Assembly (NCBI GenBank): GCA_964455525.1
Contig: CAYVWR010000001.1
Coordinates: 1 to 64,000 of the forward strand
Length of the DNA: 64,000 nt
Direction: 5' to 3'
Source: JAFDZV01 sp964455525
GTDB lineage: Bacteria; Bacteroidota; Ignavibacteria; OLB7
The notes below the pieces were generated by a model that saw only the letters and a program-made list of their open reading frames with translations, was not told the origin of the DNA and searched no databases. Positions 36,621-44,965 of this stretch are shown here, one piece after another. Positions within the stretch are counted from its first letter, which is position 1, and each line of letters begins with the position of its first letter. Made by a program: the position numbers and the translations under genes.

Positions 36621-37238
36621 TGAATATTGAACCTGAAGATAGAGAGGAAAAGAAGGCACAGAGCAGCATAGCCCCTTGGTACACTCCACAACCATTGGCG
36701 CCGGCCGGCCCGGAACGATCCGCATAACGCCGCATGGGATGGGCATCCCCGGCAAGCTGCATCGCACGCTCACAACATAGGTTCCGGCGCATCGAGAACC
36801 CAAGCACTCGGGTGCGCCGGGAACAGGTTCCAGAGCCTCGGCACACAGAAAACTTATATGTGGACCTGCCCCCGCGCCAAGAGGCTCTCGAACGATCAAC
36901 AATCCCGGAATGCAAAAGCATTGCCATACCCCGACAGTACGGCGCTCATGCCCTGCAACGATATTTCGCCCGCAAGGCACCGCCATTCCTCTACAGGATT
37001 ACAGAGGGACTATGCGCCCGTTCATCTCTCGGCAATCCCGGAAAATCTTCCGGGATTTTCCCGATCCCACTATCGTCCGTTGTGCAGCATGCGCCACGGC
37101 ACTCAAGTGCCCCACATTATCCCCCTGAAGCGTCGCAGAAGGAGACTTCCAGGCCCTACCATTGCACCGCATATCTGCCTGATGGTACCGCAAGTCGCAT
37201 AACCGGCAGATCCGTCACACATAATCGGAGAACATGCA
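36621..37238. other. Intergenic region between divergent genes, with hairpin
   Basis: 618 bases between the response regulator (left) and the ferritin-like gene (right). A perfect hairpin AATCCCGGAA / TTCCGGGATT with a 4-base loop lies at 37034-37057 and is followed by TTCCC. It must contain both promoters; none is recognised by consensus. Small open frames here look random. Confidence 0.45.
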
Positions 37239-37982
37239 ATGAGCTGGGTGAATTATTTCGAGCAGAATAAAAAAGATCGGGCGGATATCCCGTGGCATCT
37301 AGGGATATCCGTCGATGAAACGCTGCGCAACCCGCTGATCCGCTCCCTTCAGCGCTTCCAGATCGCCGAGAGCGGCGATGGGGTTCATATGCGCCAGGGG
37401 GCGGCGGCCACCGGCAACAGCGAATATGCCGCAACGATTGATCTTTTTCTACAAGAGGAATCCGTTCATTCGCAGACCCTGGATCGTGTGCTTACAACGC
37501 TCGGCGCTCCTCTGCTGAAGCATCACTGGAGCCACGGATGTTTTGTTATAGCCCGCCGATTCATGGGTCTGCATGTAGAACTGGGGGTGATTCTGATCGC
37601 TGAGATGATCGCCATGCGTTACTATCAGGTACTGCACAGCGGGATCGCCGATCCGGTTCTGCACACCATCTTCGGACAGATGGTGCACGACGAAACGAAA
37701 CATCTGGAGTTGCATTGCGAAACCTTGCGACGATGGCTGGAGCAACGCCCCGGCCTGCTCCAGAAAGTTCTCCACGGCAGTCTGTGGGGTTTTTACCAGA
37801 TGGCATTCATGGCGGTGGTCTTCGACCATCGCGAGCTTCTGCGAGCGCTTGGGGTAACGCCCGGGGAGTTCCTGCGCGGTTGCGACAGCCTGTTTGGCGA
37901 GGTCTGTAGACGTCTCTTTGCGAAGGCCGAGCACACAGCACCCCGGGTGCGACCAACACAAGCACACCAGACATTACTGTAA
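37239..37982 (+). CDS. Ferritin-like diiron protein
   Basis: 247 residues, GGAG nine bases before ATG 37239. The helical core carries the four-helix diiron ligand set: Glu44, EExxH at 73-77 (FLQEESVHSQTL), Glu122 (AEMIAMRYYQ) and ExxH at 152-155 (VHDETKHLELH). This fits ferritin-like domains of unknown role seen in Bacteroidota and Proteobacteria, distinct from storage ferritin in length and ligands; possible roles are oxygenase or oxidase chemistry. It lies between a two-component system and the eCIS operon with which it converges. No membrane segment except a moderately hydrophobic helix 3. Confidence 0.8.
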   Translation: MSWVNYFEQNKKDRADIPWHLGISVDETLRNPLIRSLQRFQIAESGDGVHMRQGAAATGNSEYAATIDLFLQEESVHSQTLDRVLTTLGAPLLKHHWSHGCFVIARRFMGLHVELGVILIAEMIAMRYYQVLHSGIADPVLHTIFGQMVHDETKHLELHCETLRRWLEQRPGLLQKVLHGSLWGFYQMAFMAVVFDHRELLRALGVTPGEFLRGCDSLFGEVCRRLFAKAEHTAPRVRPTQAHQTLL

Positions 37983-38018
37983 CTGATGGAGGGAAACAGG
38001 CTCTCATCGAAACTTCCC

Positions 38019-38046
38019 GGAGCCGTCATTGGAGAGTGGCGGCTCC
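38019..38046 (+). terminator. Hairpin between convergent genes
   Basis: GGAGCCGTCA and TGGCGGCTCC form a 10-bp stem (one G-U pair) with an 8-base loop, 37 bases after the ferritin-like gene. It lies between that gene and the end of the eCIS operon (stop at 38205). No T-run. Confidence 0.45.
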
Positions 38047-38204
38047 GAGGAACACAGATCACCGTATATGGCCGACAACCGTTCCAAGCAGTTCCACGCC
38101 GCGCTCGATATGCTCCCGGATGACCGCAATGCAGCCGGATGGGCTTGCGATGCCGTCCCCTTGCCGACCATAGCGGCCCCGGATCTATGCTGAACGGCAA
38201 CCCT

Positions 38205-41000
38205 CTAGAACCTGGGCGTCTGGTTCACATTGAAGATGAAATCCCGCCAGTTACGGCGAATATAGCTGAACTCGGGCCGAGGCCCCCAGCGCCGCATCAA
38301 TACATCCTGAAGGCTTTCCCCGTTCGACGTGGCATCCCGATGCGCCTGTGCAAAATCAAGCAACGCCGCCGCAATCGGCAGATAGGACCAGTGCCAGTCC
38401 TCCGGCATATAGCCCATGCTGCCGGAGGAGCCTGGCGTAAAGGTCTGAACAAATCCATAGAGCGACGCATTGCGGGCCAGCCAGCTATATTCATCGGCAA
38501 AACCGCTGGCGCCGCTGCGCTGCCAATCACGCGGATCGACGCTGAACAGGTCGAAATCGGTGCCGTAATGATGTCTGGAGATGCCCGGTGCAGACGATGC
38601 TTCCAGGATCTCCCGCTGGCGCTCATCGGTTGTGAGGGCACGGTGTCCGGGGGGGATGGCACAGGCGGCACTGGTTGGCGTGGCAAGCACTCCCCAGCAA
38701 ACACGATGGCACTCGTTGCCCGGCTCCCATTGCGAGCCGGCGGTTCCTATCTGTGGCCCGCATGTGGCAACCGCGCTCGGCGTAATCCGATCGAAATTGG
38801 CGCCGGTCATATTGAACTTTCTATTCCAGATCCCGGCCTGGCTGCTATCGCTGGCATACCCACGGATGATACGCAAGTTTGCAGGGAGCGTAATCTGGCC
38901 GGAGCTGGAGGAAGCTGCTCCCCGGAGACCATCAAGCATACACTGCAACTGATTGCTGGCTTCGGCCGTCGCAGCCGCTGGCGGCGTCTGCTGGCCGGTA
39001 ATCCAGCCGAGCACCGCGGGCACCGGCATGCCCGCAATGATGCCGGCCCAGCGTTGCTTTCCGGCATCGAAATCGCTCTGATCGATAAAACCACGGCACC
39101 CTGTGGGCCTGGGGGTTGCCGTTTCAAAATCCCTCTCGCGCACCATCCCTGCTGCCAGCCCGCCGCGTGGCATCGGCGCCGGAGCGGACCCCGCCCCGGA
39201 CGGTGCCGCAGGGGTCGCCGGGGATGGGACAGGAGCGGTTGATGCAGGCACCGGCGGCGCACCAGATGCCGGCACCGATGGTGCCGCCGGTGCCGGGCAA
39301 GGCCCGGCGGCAATGCCAAGGCTGGCCATTGCCGCCTCTCCCATCCCGATATCAGCCGCCAGCAACTGGCGTCCCCGATCCCCTGTGGCGACATTCTCCA
39401 CCTCGACATTGATATACGGACGGTTCTGCATCGCGACCGAGAGCGAGCCATCATCATCACGGCCGGACAGGTTGGCCTTCTGAAGAACCACGTTCCGATT
39501 GGCATTGCGAAGCGCGAAGAACTGGGCCGGTTGTGTTGTAAGAAAGAAGTTGTCGTGATCGGTCCGAATATCGGTGGTGGATTCTATGCGAATATTCGGA
39601 TTGGCAACAGGAGCGCTGGCGCCCGGAGGCGTCAGCCGCACAGGATCTGTTTCGGTTGCCGCTGCCTCGTTCCCACCAGGACTATACGAGTCAATCGAGA
39701 GCGGAGCGCCGGGCGTATTGTTATGGAAGGCAACCATCGGCAAGGCTCCGGTTGTGCCGGTATTGCAGGTGGCAAGCGCAGCGTTGATGCGCGTACTGAA
39801 TGCATTGAGCTGAGCCATCGCCGTGGTGTGGCGCTGCCTGACAGCGCTATCGGCACTGCTGGCATTGCGTCCATTTGCAGCAGGGCAGGGACAGGTAGAA
39901 GTAAACGCCTTCTGCGGTGCCGTGGGATCGAACATGCGATTGGGATCGGCCTTGCAGTTGGGGGCAATATCCACACAGCGCGAACTATTCTCCAGGAATA
40001 CGAAGTTGGTGCAATATCGGCTCCGAATGTTCTGGGCCGCGGCAAACGCGGTCCGTTCATCACCATGCAGATGCACCAGACAGGCGCGCGCACTTCCTGG
40101 GGTCATCTGAAAATCCGTCCCTATGTTCGGCGCTCGCTGAAGCGCCGCCCCCGGACGCGATTGAACAGGCATGATACGGTCGGCGCCGCTCATCACCTGC
40201 CGGGCAACGGTATCAGCCTCGACTTCATCAGCGCCACCGGGGCTATTGACCGCAAGCATCGGCTGCATTGCCGTCGCCGATGCGCCACGCTGCTGCACTA
40301 CGTGCACCAGCTCGTGAGCAAGCAGGCCCATCCCATCAGCCGTTCCGGGAGCAAACCGTCCTTCAGCGAATACGATATCCGAACCAAGGGTATACGCATG
40401 CGCCCGCACCTCCCGTGCCGACTCGGCCGCGTGTGCATCGGTATGCAGGCGCACGTTGCTGAAATCCTGACCGAAGCGAGGCTCGAAGAATTCCCGCTCT
40501 CTCCTGGAGAGCGGCTGCCCGCCGCCATGCAACGATTCTATCCGGCGCTGCACTGCCGGAGAGACGCGTGGCACCGCCCCTGGCTCCTCCTTCGCCTGCA
40601 CTATCCCCCGTTCCTCTTCATCATCGCCATGATCTCTGCCTCCGCAGGCTGCGCATGCACGTTGTACCAGAGAGCCGACGCTCTGGCTGATGAAGAGCGG
40701 CGATCGGTCGGCAGTATCGGCCATCCGCATCACCTGGCTGGCAACGCGATCGGCCTCCTGCTCCCATGCATCGCCCGGCCTGTTCACCATCATGGCCGAC
40801 CCGGAGGATCGTCCGGCACTACAGCGCGGGCAGCCGCCACCGCATGCACAGGCCGATGAACGTTGGAGGATTGCCTGAGCGGGCAGTGCAACCACCGCCG
40901 GGCGCGCATCATGCTTCAGCGAGGATTCTCCCCGCTGCCGCATGTCGCGGCCGGGACGGGTTTTCTCGGGGTGCGCAGTGTGTGGCACAACTGTTTTCAT
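38205..41000 (-). CDS. eCIS effector: DUF4157 plus M14/AstE-like plus M15 (VanY-like) peptidase
   Basis: 931 residues. N-terminal part: Cys cluster CACGGGCPRC (51-60), then PGDAWEQEADRVASQVMRMA, shared with the 41697 protein. DUF4157 domain ~145-240 with HELVH at 229-233; this domain marks eCIS-associated cargo. Residues ~300-550 look like a zinc peptidase of M14/AstE type: HLHGDE (His312, Glu315), ADPNRMF, FHNNTPG (His426), DDDGSLSV, YINVEVE (Glu533). A Pro/Ala linker (~560-630) leads to an M15 domain with SRHHYGTDFD (808-817) and PEDWHW (Glu867, His870), the VanY D-Ala-D-Ala carboxypeptidase zinc pattern. M15 and some M14 enzymes trim peptidoglycan peptides, so a wall-degrading payload is inferred. 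Last gene of the operon. Confidence 0.85.
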   Translation of the reverse strand: MKTVVPHTAHPEKTRPGRDMRQRGESSLKHDARPAVVALPAQAILQRSSACACGGGCPRCSAGRSSGSAMMVNRPGDAWEQEADRVASQVMRMADTADRSPLFISQSVGSLVQRACAACGGRDHGDDEEERGIVQAKEEPGAVPRVSPAVQRRIESLHGGGQPLSRREREFFEPRFGQDFSNVRLHTDAHAAESAREVRAHAYTLGSDIVFAEGRFAPGTADGMGLLAHELVHVVQQRGASATAMQPMLAVNSPGGADEVEADTVARQVMSGADRIMPVQSRPGAALQRAPNIGTDFQMTPGSARACLVHLHGDERTAFAAAQNIRSRYCTNFVFLENSSRCVDIAPNCKADPNRMFDPTAPQKAFTSTCPCPAANGRNASSADSAVRQRHTTAMAQLNAFSTRINAALATCNTGTTGALPMVAFHNNTPGAPLSIDSYSPGGNEAAATETDPVRLTPPGASAPVANPNIRIESTTDIRTDHDNFFLTTQPAQFFALRNANRNVVLQKANLSGRDDDGSLSVAMQNRPYINVEVENVATGDRGRQLLAADIGMGEAAMASLGIAAGPCPAPAAPSVPASGAPPVPASTAPVPSPATPAAPSGAGSAPAPMPRGGLAAGMVRERDFETATPRPTGCRGFIDQSDFDAGKQRWAGIIAGMPVPAVLGWITGQQTPPAAATAEASNQLQCMLDGLRGAASSSSGQITLPANLRIIRGYASDSSQAGIWNRKFNMTGANFDRITPSAVATCGPQIGTAGSQWEPGNECHRVCWGVLATPTSAACAIPPGHRALTTDERQREILEASSAPGISRHHYGTDFDLFSVDPRDWQRSGASGFADEYSWLARNASLYGFVQTFTPGSSGSMGYMPEDWHWSYLPIAAALLDFAQAHRDATSNGESLQDVLMRRWGPRPEFSYIRRNWRDFIFNVNQTPRF

Positions 41001-41086
41001 GATGATCGTGTTCTCCTGTACTCACCGGCATGGCATAACGGCATGCCATTGATTTCACCGGGCACTTCTTCATCGCTCTCAATCGC

Positions 41087-41599
41087 TCACCCCTCTTCGA
41101 TCGGCAGCTCATGCATACGGCTATCAGGGTGCAACTGGTCCAGATAATGCTTAAGCGTACATGGCGCGAAGAGTCCCAGAGCCATCACCACAGCATGCCC
41201 TATATCAAGGAAGACCGTGATCCCCCGCCCTGCATAGACCCACGCCCCCTCTGCAACCGGCATGGCGCCAGCCGAATAATCGACCTTTGCCTGTGGTTTG
41301 CCAAGATGATGGACAAGCTCGGATGCCGGATATGGAAGCATCGGATATCGAAGCTCGATCATACGGATACGATCGCCATCGAACCAGATCTTCAGGTTAT
41401 GAGGATATCCTTCGCATAGATGCATACGGAACAGGGTCTTATGGCCTGCACGCCCAAGGAACCCGACGCCACAGGCATCCGAAAGGCGCGTGAACAGGCT
41501 ATCGACATCACTGTATCGCAGATCCATGGGCAGGCCCATCCACGATCGGAACTCATGCCGCTCGATCGCGGCCCGGACGGTATCGTAGGAAGGCTCCAT
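41087..41599 (-). CDS. Small protein between two eCIS effector genes
   Basis: 170 residues, no signal peptide or membrane helix. It contains MGLPMDLRYSDVDSLFTRLS, HNLKIWFDGDRIRMIELRYP, AWVYAGRGITVFLDIGHAVV and ends DSRMHELPIEEG. No family recognised; the alternating beta pattern and size suit an alpha/beta chaperone, adaptor or immunity-type protein. It lies 97 bases after one DUF4157 effector gene and 86 before the other, on the same strand. Functions such as effector loading or self-protection are inference from position only. Confidence 0.7.
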   Translation of the reverse strand: MEPSYDTVRAAIERHEFRSWMGLPMDLRYSDVDSLFTRLSDACGVGFLGRAGHKTLFRMHLCEGYPHNLKIWFDGDRIRMIELRYPMLPYPASELVHHLGKPQAKVDYSAGAMPVAEGAWVYAGRGITVFLDIGHAVVMALGLFAPCTLKHYLDQLHPDSRMHELPIEEG

Positions 41600-41696
41600 A
41601 CGGCAATACCCTGTTGATGACGTTGAGTACGGAAGGCATCATGATCCTTGGACAAACCGGTCGGAGGATATCGGTCGCTGCCTGCACAGCACCCGG

Positions 41697-43862
41697 TTAC
41701 GGCCCGCCGATCAGATCGACCTGTCCGAGGAAAAATGCGGACATGGCATTACGAACGCCGACGATCCCGACCAGGCGTTCCGCGTTGATCCACTCGGGAT
41801 AACGGGGCGGCAGCGGAATGGTATGCCCGGCAGGCTGTGCGGGGTCCTGGAAACGGTCCTCGATCGTGGCACGCAGCACCGCATCGAAATTGACATTGTC
41901 CCAGACGATCTTGCTAAGATAATCGGTCATGCCTTCGCGCAGCACAAAACCACCACGGCGTTGCGCCAGGGTGGTGCGATATTGCTGATGCCGTGCATTC
42001 TCCAGCGTATGGATATACTCATGGATGACCGTGGCGAAGGTACGATACATGATATCGCGATTATCGGGATGATTCGGCTGCCCCGGCACCGCCAGATACC
42101 GCTGAAGATGAATATTCCCGCCGCCAGCCGATGCCGGCCAGTTCCGGTGGATATCAAGCAACTCCGCCCGGTGAGCGCCCACGATGCCGGTAGTTACATG
42201 CGGCGGGTTCGCATCGTAGTCCAGCACGGTGGGCGATTGGTTGGGAAATCCGGTGATGCCCGCGATCAGGCCCCACTCGGCAGAACGCGACTGCACCGCA
42301 CCATGCTGCTGGTCGATCTGGTTGATGGCGCTATCACCATCGAGGATCTTGAGCACACGCCAGTTTGCTGCCCAGTCGGCGTTGCGCTGGGATGCTGCGA
42401 TCTCGGTGTCGCGCTCAACGAACTGGTCGGTGATATTCACACCGAACGTCATCGGCGGACCGGTGGCATAGCGGCCGAACACCGCATCGGTAACGGTTTT
42501 CGCTGCAAGGGCAAGCCGGTTGATATCGGCAGCGCTCATCAGATTTGCAGCGGTGCGTGCCGGACGCGAGGCGACCAGCCGCATATGCTGCGATTGGATG
42601 ACCGCATTCAGCCGATCGCGCAGGCGTACCTCGTAGGGATCGGGCTGACCGGCGATCGTGCGTTGAAACACGGGCTGGCCGCCCCCCGCCACAACCGGCT
42701 CGGTGATGATGGCCGCGTTGGCTGCCGCCGCATCGGCGGCATTGAGCGCTCTGGTACCATCGGCCAATGGCCGCGCAGCATCCGTGGCGATCCTATGTTC
42801 GGGATGATGACCAAGAAAATGCTGGTCGAGGAGATTGATCGTGGTTGCATTGACAACGCCATTGGCGGCTGCTCCGGCAAGCCCCTTCGACCTCTGAAAG
42901 GCCTGCACCGCCGCCTGGGTATCCCGGCCAAATCGTCCATCGACGCCGGCCACCCCCAACGAGAATCCGGCATCTGCCAGCGCCTGCTGGATGATGGTGA
43001 CATGAAGTCCGCGACTGCCGCGACCAATCGTATTGGGGCCATCGAAGACATCCTCCAGTTCCACATTTCCCTTGAAACGATTCGACGAGAGATCGTGGCC
43101 ATCGCCGATGATACGCTGGAGACGCCGTGTATCACGCTGCTGTATGACATGAACAAGCTCATGCGCCAGCAGTTGGCGTCCCCGATCGCTTTCGGGCGCA
43201 TACTGTCCGGCACCGAACACAACATCACTCCCCACGGTATAGGCCAGCGCGTTCACCGCACGCGCCGTCTCGGCGGCATGCGATCCCCTGTGCAGACGTA
43301 CGCTGCCGAGATCGTAGCCGAGCCGTGGCTCGAAGAAGGCCCGCTCGCGATCCGGCAATGGCTCGCCTCCGCCGCGCAACGACTCTATCCGCTGCTGAAG
43401 GCCAGGGGCGATGTGCGGCATTTTTCCTGGCGACTCCTTTGCCTGCACCATCCCGCCATGTCCCGCCTCGTTCCCTGCCATGGCTGTGGGTTGTGCTGCG
43501 GCGATGCAGTTCCCGCCGATGCAGCTCCCAGCAGCCGGGGAAGGATCGGCCATGCGCATCACCTGCTCGGCAACACGATCGGCTTCCTGTTCATAGGCAT
43601 CGCCAGGAGCGTTCACCACCAAAGCCGATCCCGAGGAGTGCGATGCCGTGCAGCGCAAGCAGCCGCCGCCGCAGGCACATCCCGCCGTGCGCTGCACGGC
43701 CAGGCGGCCAGGCGTGGAGATGCCGGACACCGTTCCCGGCACAGCCCGCTCATGGGCATTCCGGCGATGTTCTCTCGCCGGAATGCGAGAAGAAGCCGAC
43801 TCCGTTGCAATCGCTCTCATCCGCTCATACCTCTGCCGGACCAACCCGGCGAATCGGATCAT
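41697..43862 (-). CDS. eCIS effector: DUF4157, peptidoglycan-binding domain and HExxH peptidase
   Basis: 721 residues, start overlapping the upstream stop (ATGA). Cys cluster CACGGGCLRC (62-71) and PGDAYEQEADRVAEQVMRMA match the 38205 effector. DUF4157 at ~150-243 with HELVH (234-238). PG_binding_1 at ~281-345 (RGLHVTIIQQALADAGFSLG, DGRFGRDTQAAVQAFQR). A C-terminal metallopeptidase domain has HEYIH (614-618) and a downstream LREGMTDYL (Glu643), a gluzincin-type ligand set. Delivered by the injection system, it could attack a protein or wall target (inference). The wall-binding domain suggests contact with peptidoglycan. Confidence 0.85.
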   Translation of the reverse strand: MIRFAGLVRQRYERMRAIATESASSRIPAREHRRNAHERAVPGTVSGISTPGRLAVQRTAGCACGGGCLRCTASHSSGSALVVNAPGDAYEQEADRVAEQVMRMADPSPAAGSCIGGNCIAAAQPTAMAGNEAGHGGMVQAKESPGKMPHIAPGLQQRIESLRGGGEPLPDRERAFFEPRLGYDLGSVRLHRGSHAAETARAVNALAYTVGSDVVFGAGQYAPESDRGRQLLAHELVHVIQQRDTRRLQRIIGDGHDLSSNRFKGNVELEDVFDGPNTIGRGSRGLHVTIIQQALADAGFSLGVAGVDGRFGRDTQAAVQAFQRSKGLAGAAANGVVNATTINLLDQHFLGHHPEHRIATDAARPLADGTRALNAADAAAANAAIITEPVVAGGGQPVFQRTIAGQPDPYEVRLRDRLNAVIQSQHMRLVASRPARTAANLMSAADINRLALAAKTVTDAVFGRYATGPPMTFGVNITDQFVERDTEIAASQRNADWAANWRVLKILDGDSAINQIDQQHGAVQSRSAEWGLIAGITGFPNQSPTVLDYDANPPHVTTGIVGAHRAELLDIHRNWPASAGGGNIHLQRYLAVPGQPNHPDNRDIMYRTFATVIHEYIHTLENARHQQYRTTLAQRRGGFVLREGMTDYLSKIVWDNVNFDAVLRATIEDRFQDPAQPAGHTIPLPPRYPEWINAERLVGIVGVRNAMSAFFLGQVDLIGGP

Positions 43863-44875
43863 GTGCTCAACGTGATATCGATGATTTCAACCGTTCCGGC
43901 CTCGGGACGATAGATATCCTTTGTCTGGGCGCGCCGCTTCCCCGAGCGATCGGTTACCCTGACATAGACATCCGGCTTCCGCTCGAAGAAATCACGGAAG
44001 TCTTCGGTTGTGTACCTCAGCTCGTACTCGCCCCGTTCATTCGTCTCGGCCTGCCCGAGCCGATCGTCGAAGAAAAGATCCTTGTCCCATATGGTGACGA
44101 TCATGCCGACAGCAGGGGCGCCCCCCTTTTCGGTGACCCGACCCCGCACGATCCAGATCGGCGTCCCGGCTTTCTTTCCGCCATGTCCCTGTGGCGACAA
44201 CTCGTCGGGATCGGTCTTGCCACCAGGTCTCGGGGGCCGTGTGCCGGGGGTTGTCCCGGCATCCCAGGGGGGCGTACAGGCCGTCTTCGCGCCGATGATG
44301 ATCTCACGGTAGGCAAGCCCTCCCGGCATCGAGATCATCGGCACGGCATCCGTATGAAGAACCGTTCCCTTGCCATCATGCACACGCAGGTAGACCTCAC
44401 GTTGTTCGCTCTGGGTTACAGGAACTTTCACGGTGAAATATCCATCCTTATCGGTGCAGGCATAACCGAAAGCCTGGATCGGCGCTCCGCGGTTCGTATA
44501 GAAGGCGATCGTAAGCCCGGCAAGCCCCTTGCCGCTGGCATCACGGACCGAGCCGAACACCGTCCAGGAGGCACTATCCACCGCAGGGATCGGCGTCTTC
44601 ATCTGATAGGCCTGCTGTGCCAGCGATACCCCCTGAACAGTATTCTCCTGAATACGATGATCGAGCATGGCAAGCCGAGGGCTATCGGCAGGAAGCCGTT
44701 CGGCGAGACGTTCGCGCTCACGGCGCAGCATACGTCCTTTTGCCTCTCCCAGCGACTGCATTGCGGTTACCGCCTTGGTGCCCTGGCCGAGAAGGCCCAG
44801 GCTATGCTCCTTCAGCGCCTTCAGAACATCATCCTGGGAAACATCCTTTCCTTCGGCGCCCGGATTTGCGATCAT
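43859..44875 (-). CDS. Two-domain transthyretin/Ig-like protein in eCIS operon
   Basis: 338 residues, no signal peptide. A helical N-terminus (~1-100; LKALKEHSLGLLGQGTKAVT, LRRERERLAERLP) precedes a first beta-sandwich (~105-195; FGSVRDASGKGLAGLTIAFY), a Gly/Pro/Lys spacer (~205-235) and a second sandwich (~240-338; VRGRVTEKGGAPAVGMIVTI ... RGEYELRYTTEDF). Both resemble carboxypeptidase-regulatory/transthyretin-like domains. Sitting between the fibre gene and the effectors, it may be a surface appendage or cargo. Coupled to the next gene by a 4-base overlap. Confidence 0.7.
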   Translation of the reverse strand: MIANPGAEGKDVSQDDVLKALKEHSLGLLGQGTKAVTAMQSLGEAKGRMLRRERERLAERLPADSPRLAMLDHRIQENTVQGVSLAQQAYQMKTPIPAVDSASWTVFGSVRDASGKGLAGLTIAFYTNRGAPIQAFGYACTDKDGYFTVKVPVTQSEQREVYLRVHDGKGTVLHTDAVPMISMPGGLAYREIIIGAKTACTPPWDAGTTPGTRPPRPGGKTDPDELSPQGHGGKKAGTPIWIVRGRVTEKGGAPAVGMIVTIWDKDLFFDDRLGQAETNERGEYELRYTTEDFRDFFERKPDVYVRVTDRSGKRRAQTKDIYRPEAGTVEIIDITLST

Positions 44876-44965
44876 GGCTCTCTTCTCCTGTATATGCTAT
44901 CTCGGAAATACTTGCGGTTATCGTCGAATAATCCCGCAGCGCAGGCATCGCCCACAAGCGCCTGC

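Noticed and set aside
38205..43862. Reading DUF4157 HELVH as the main toxic activity of the effectors
   Set aside because: The domain is common to many different eCIS cargoes, so it more likely serves loading or processing; the variable C-terminal domains are better candidates for toxicity.
41823..43913. A 696-codon plus-strand open frame
   Set aside because: Antisense to the DUF4157/HExxH effector; no recognisable sequence.
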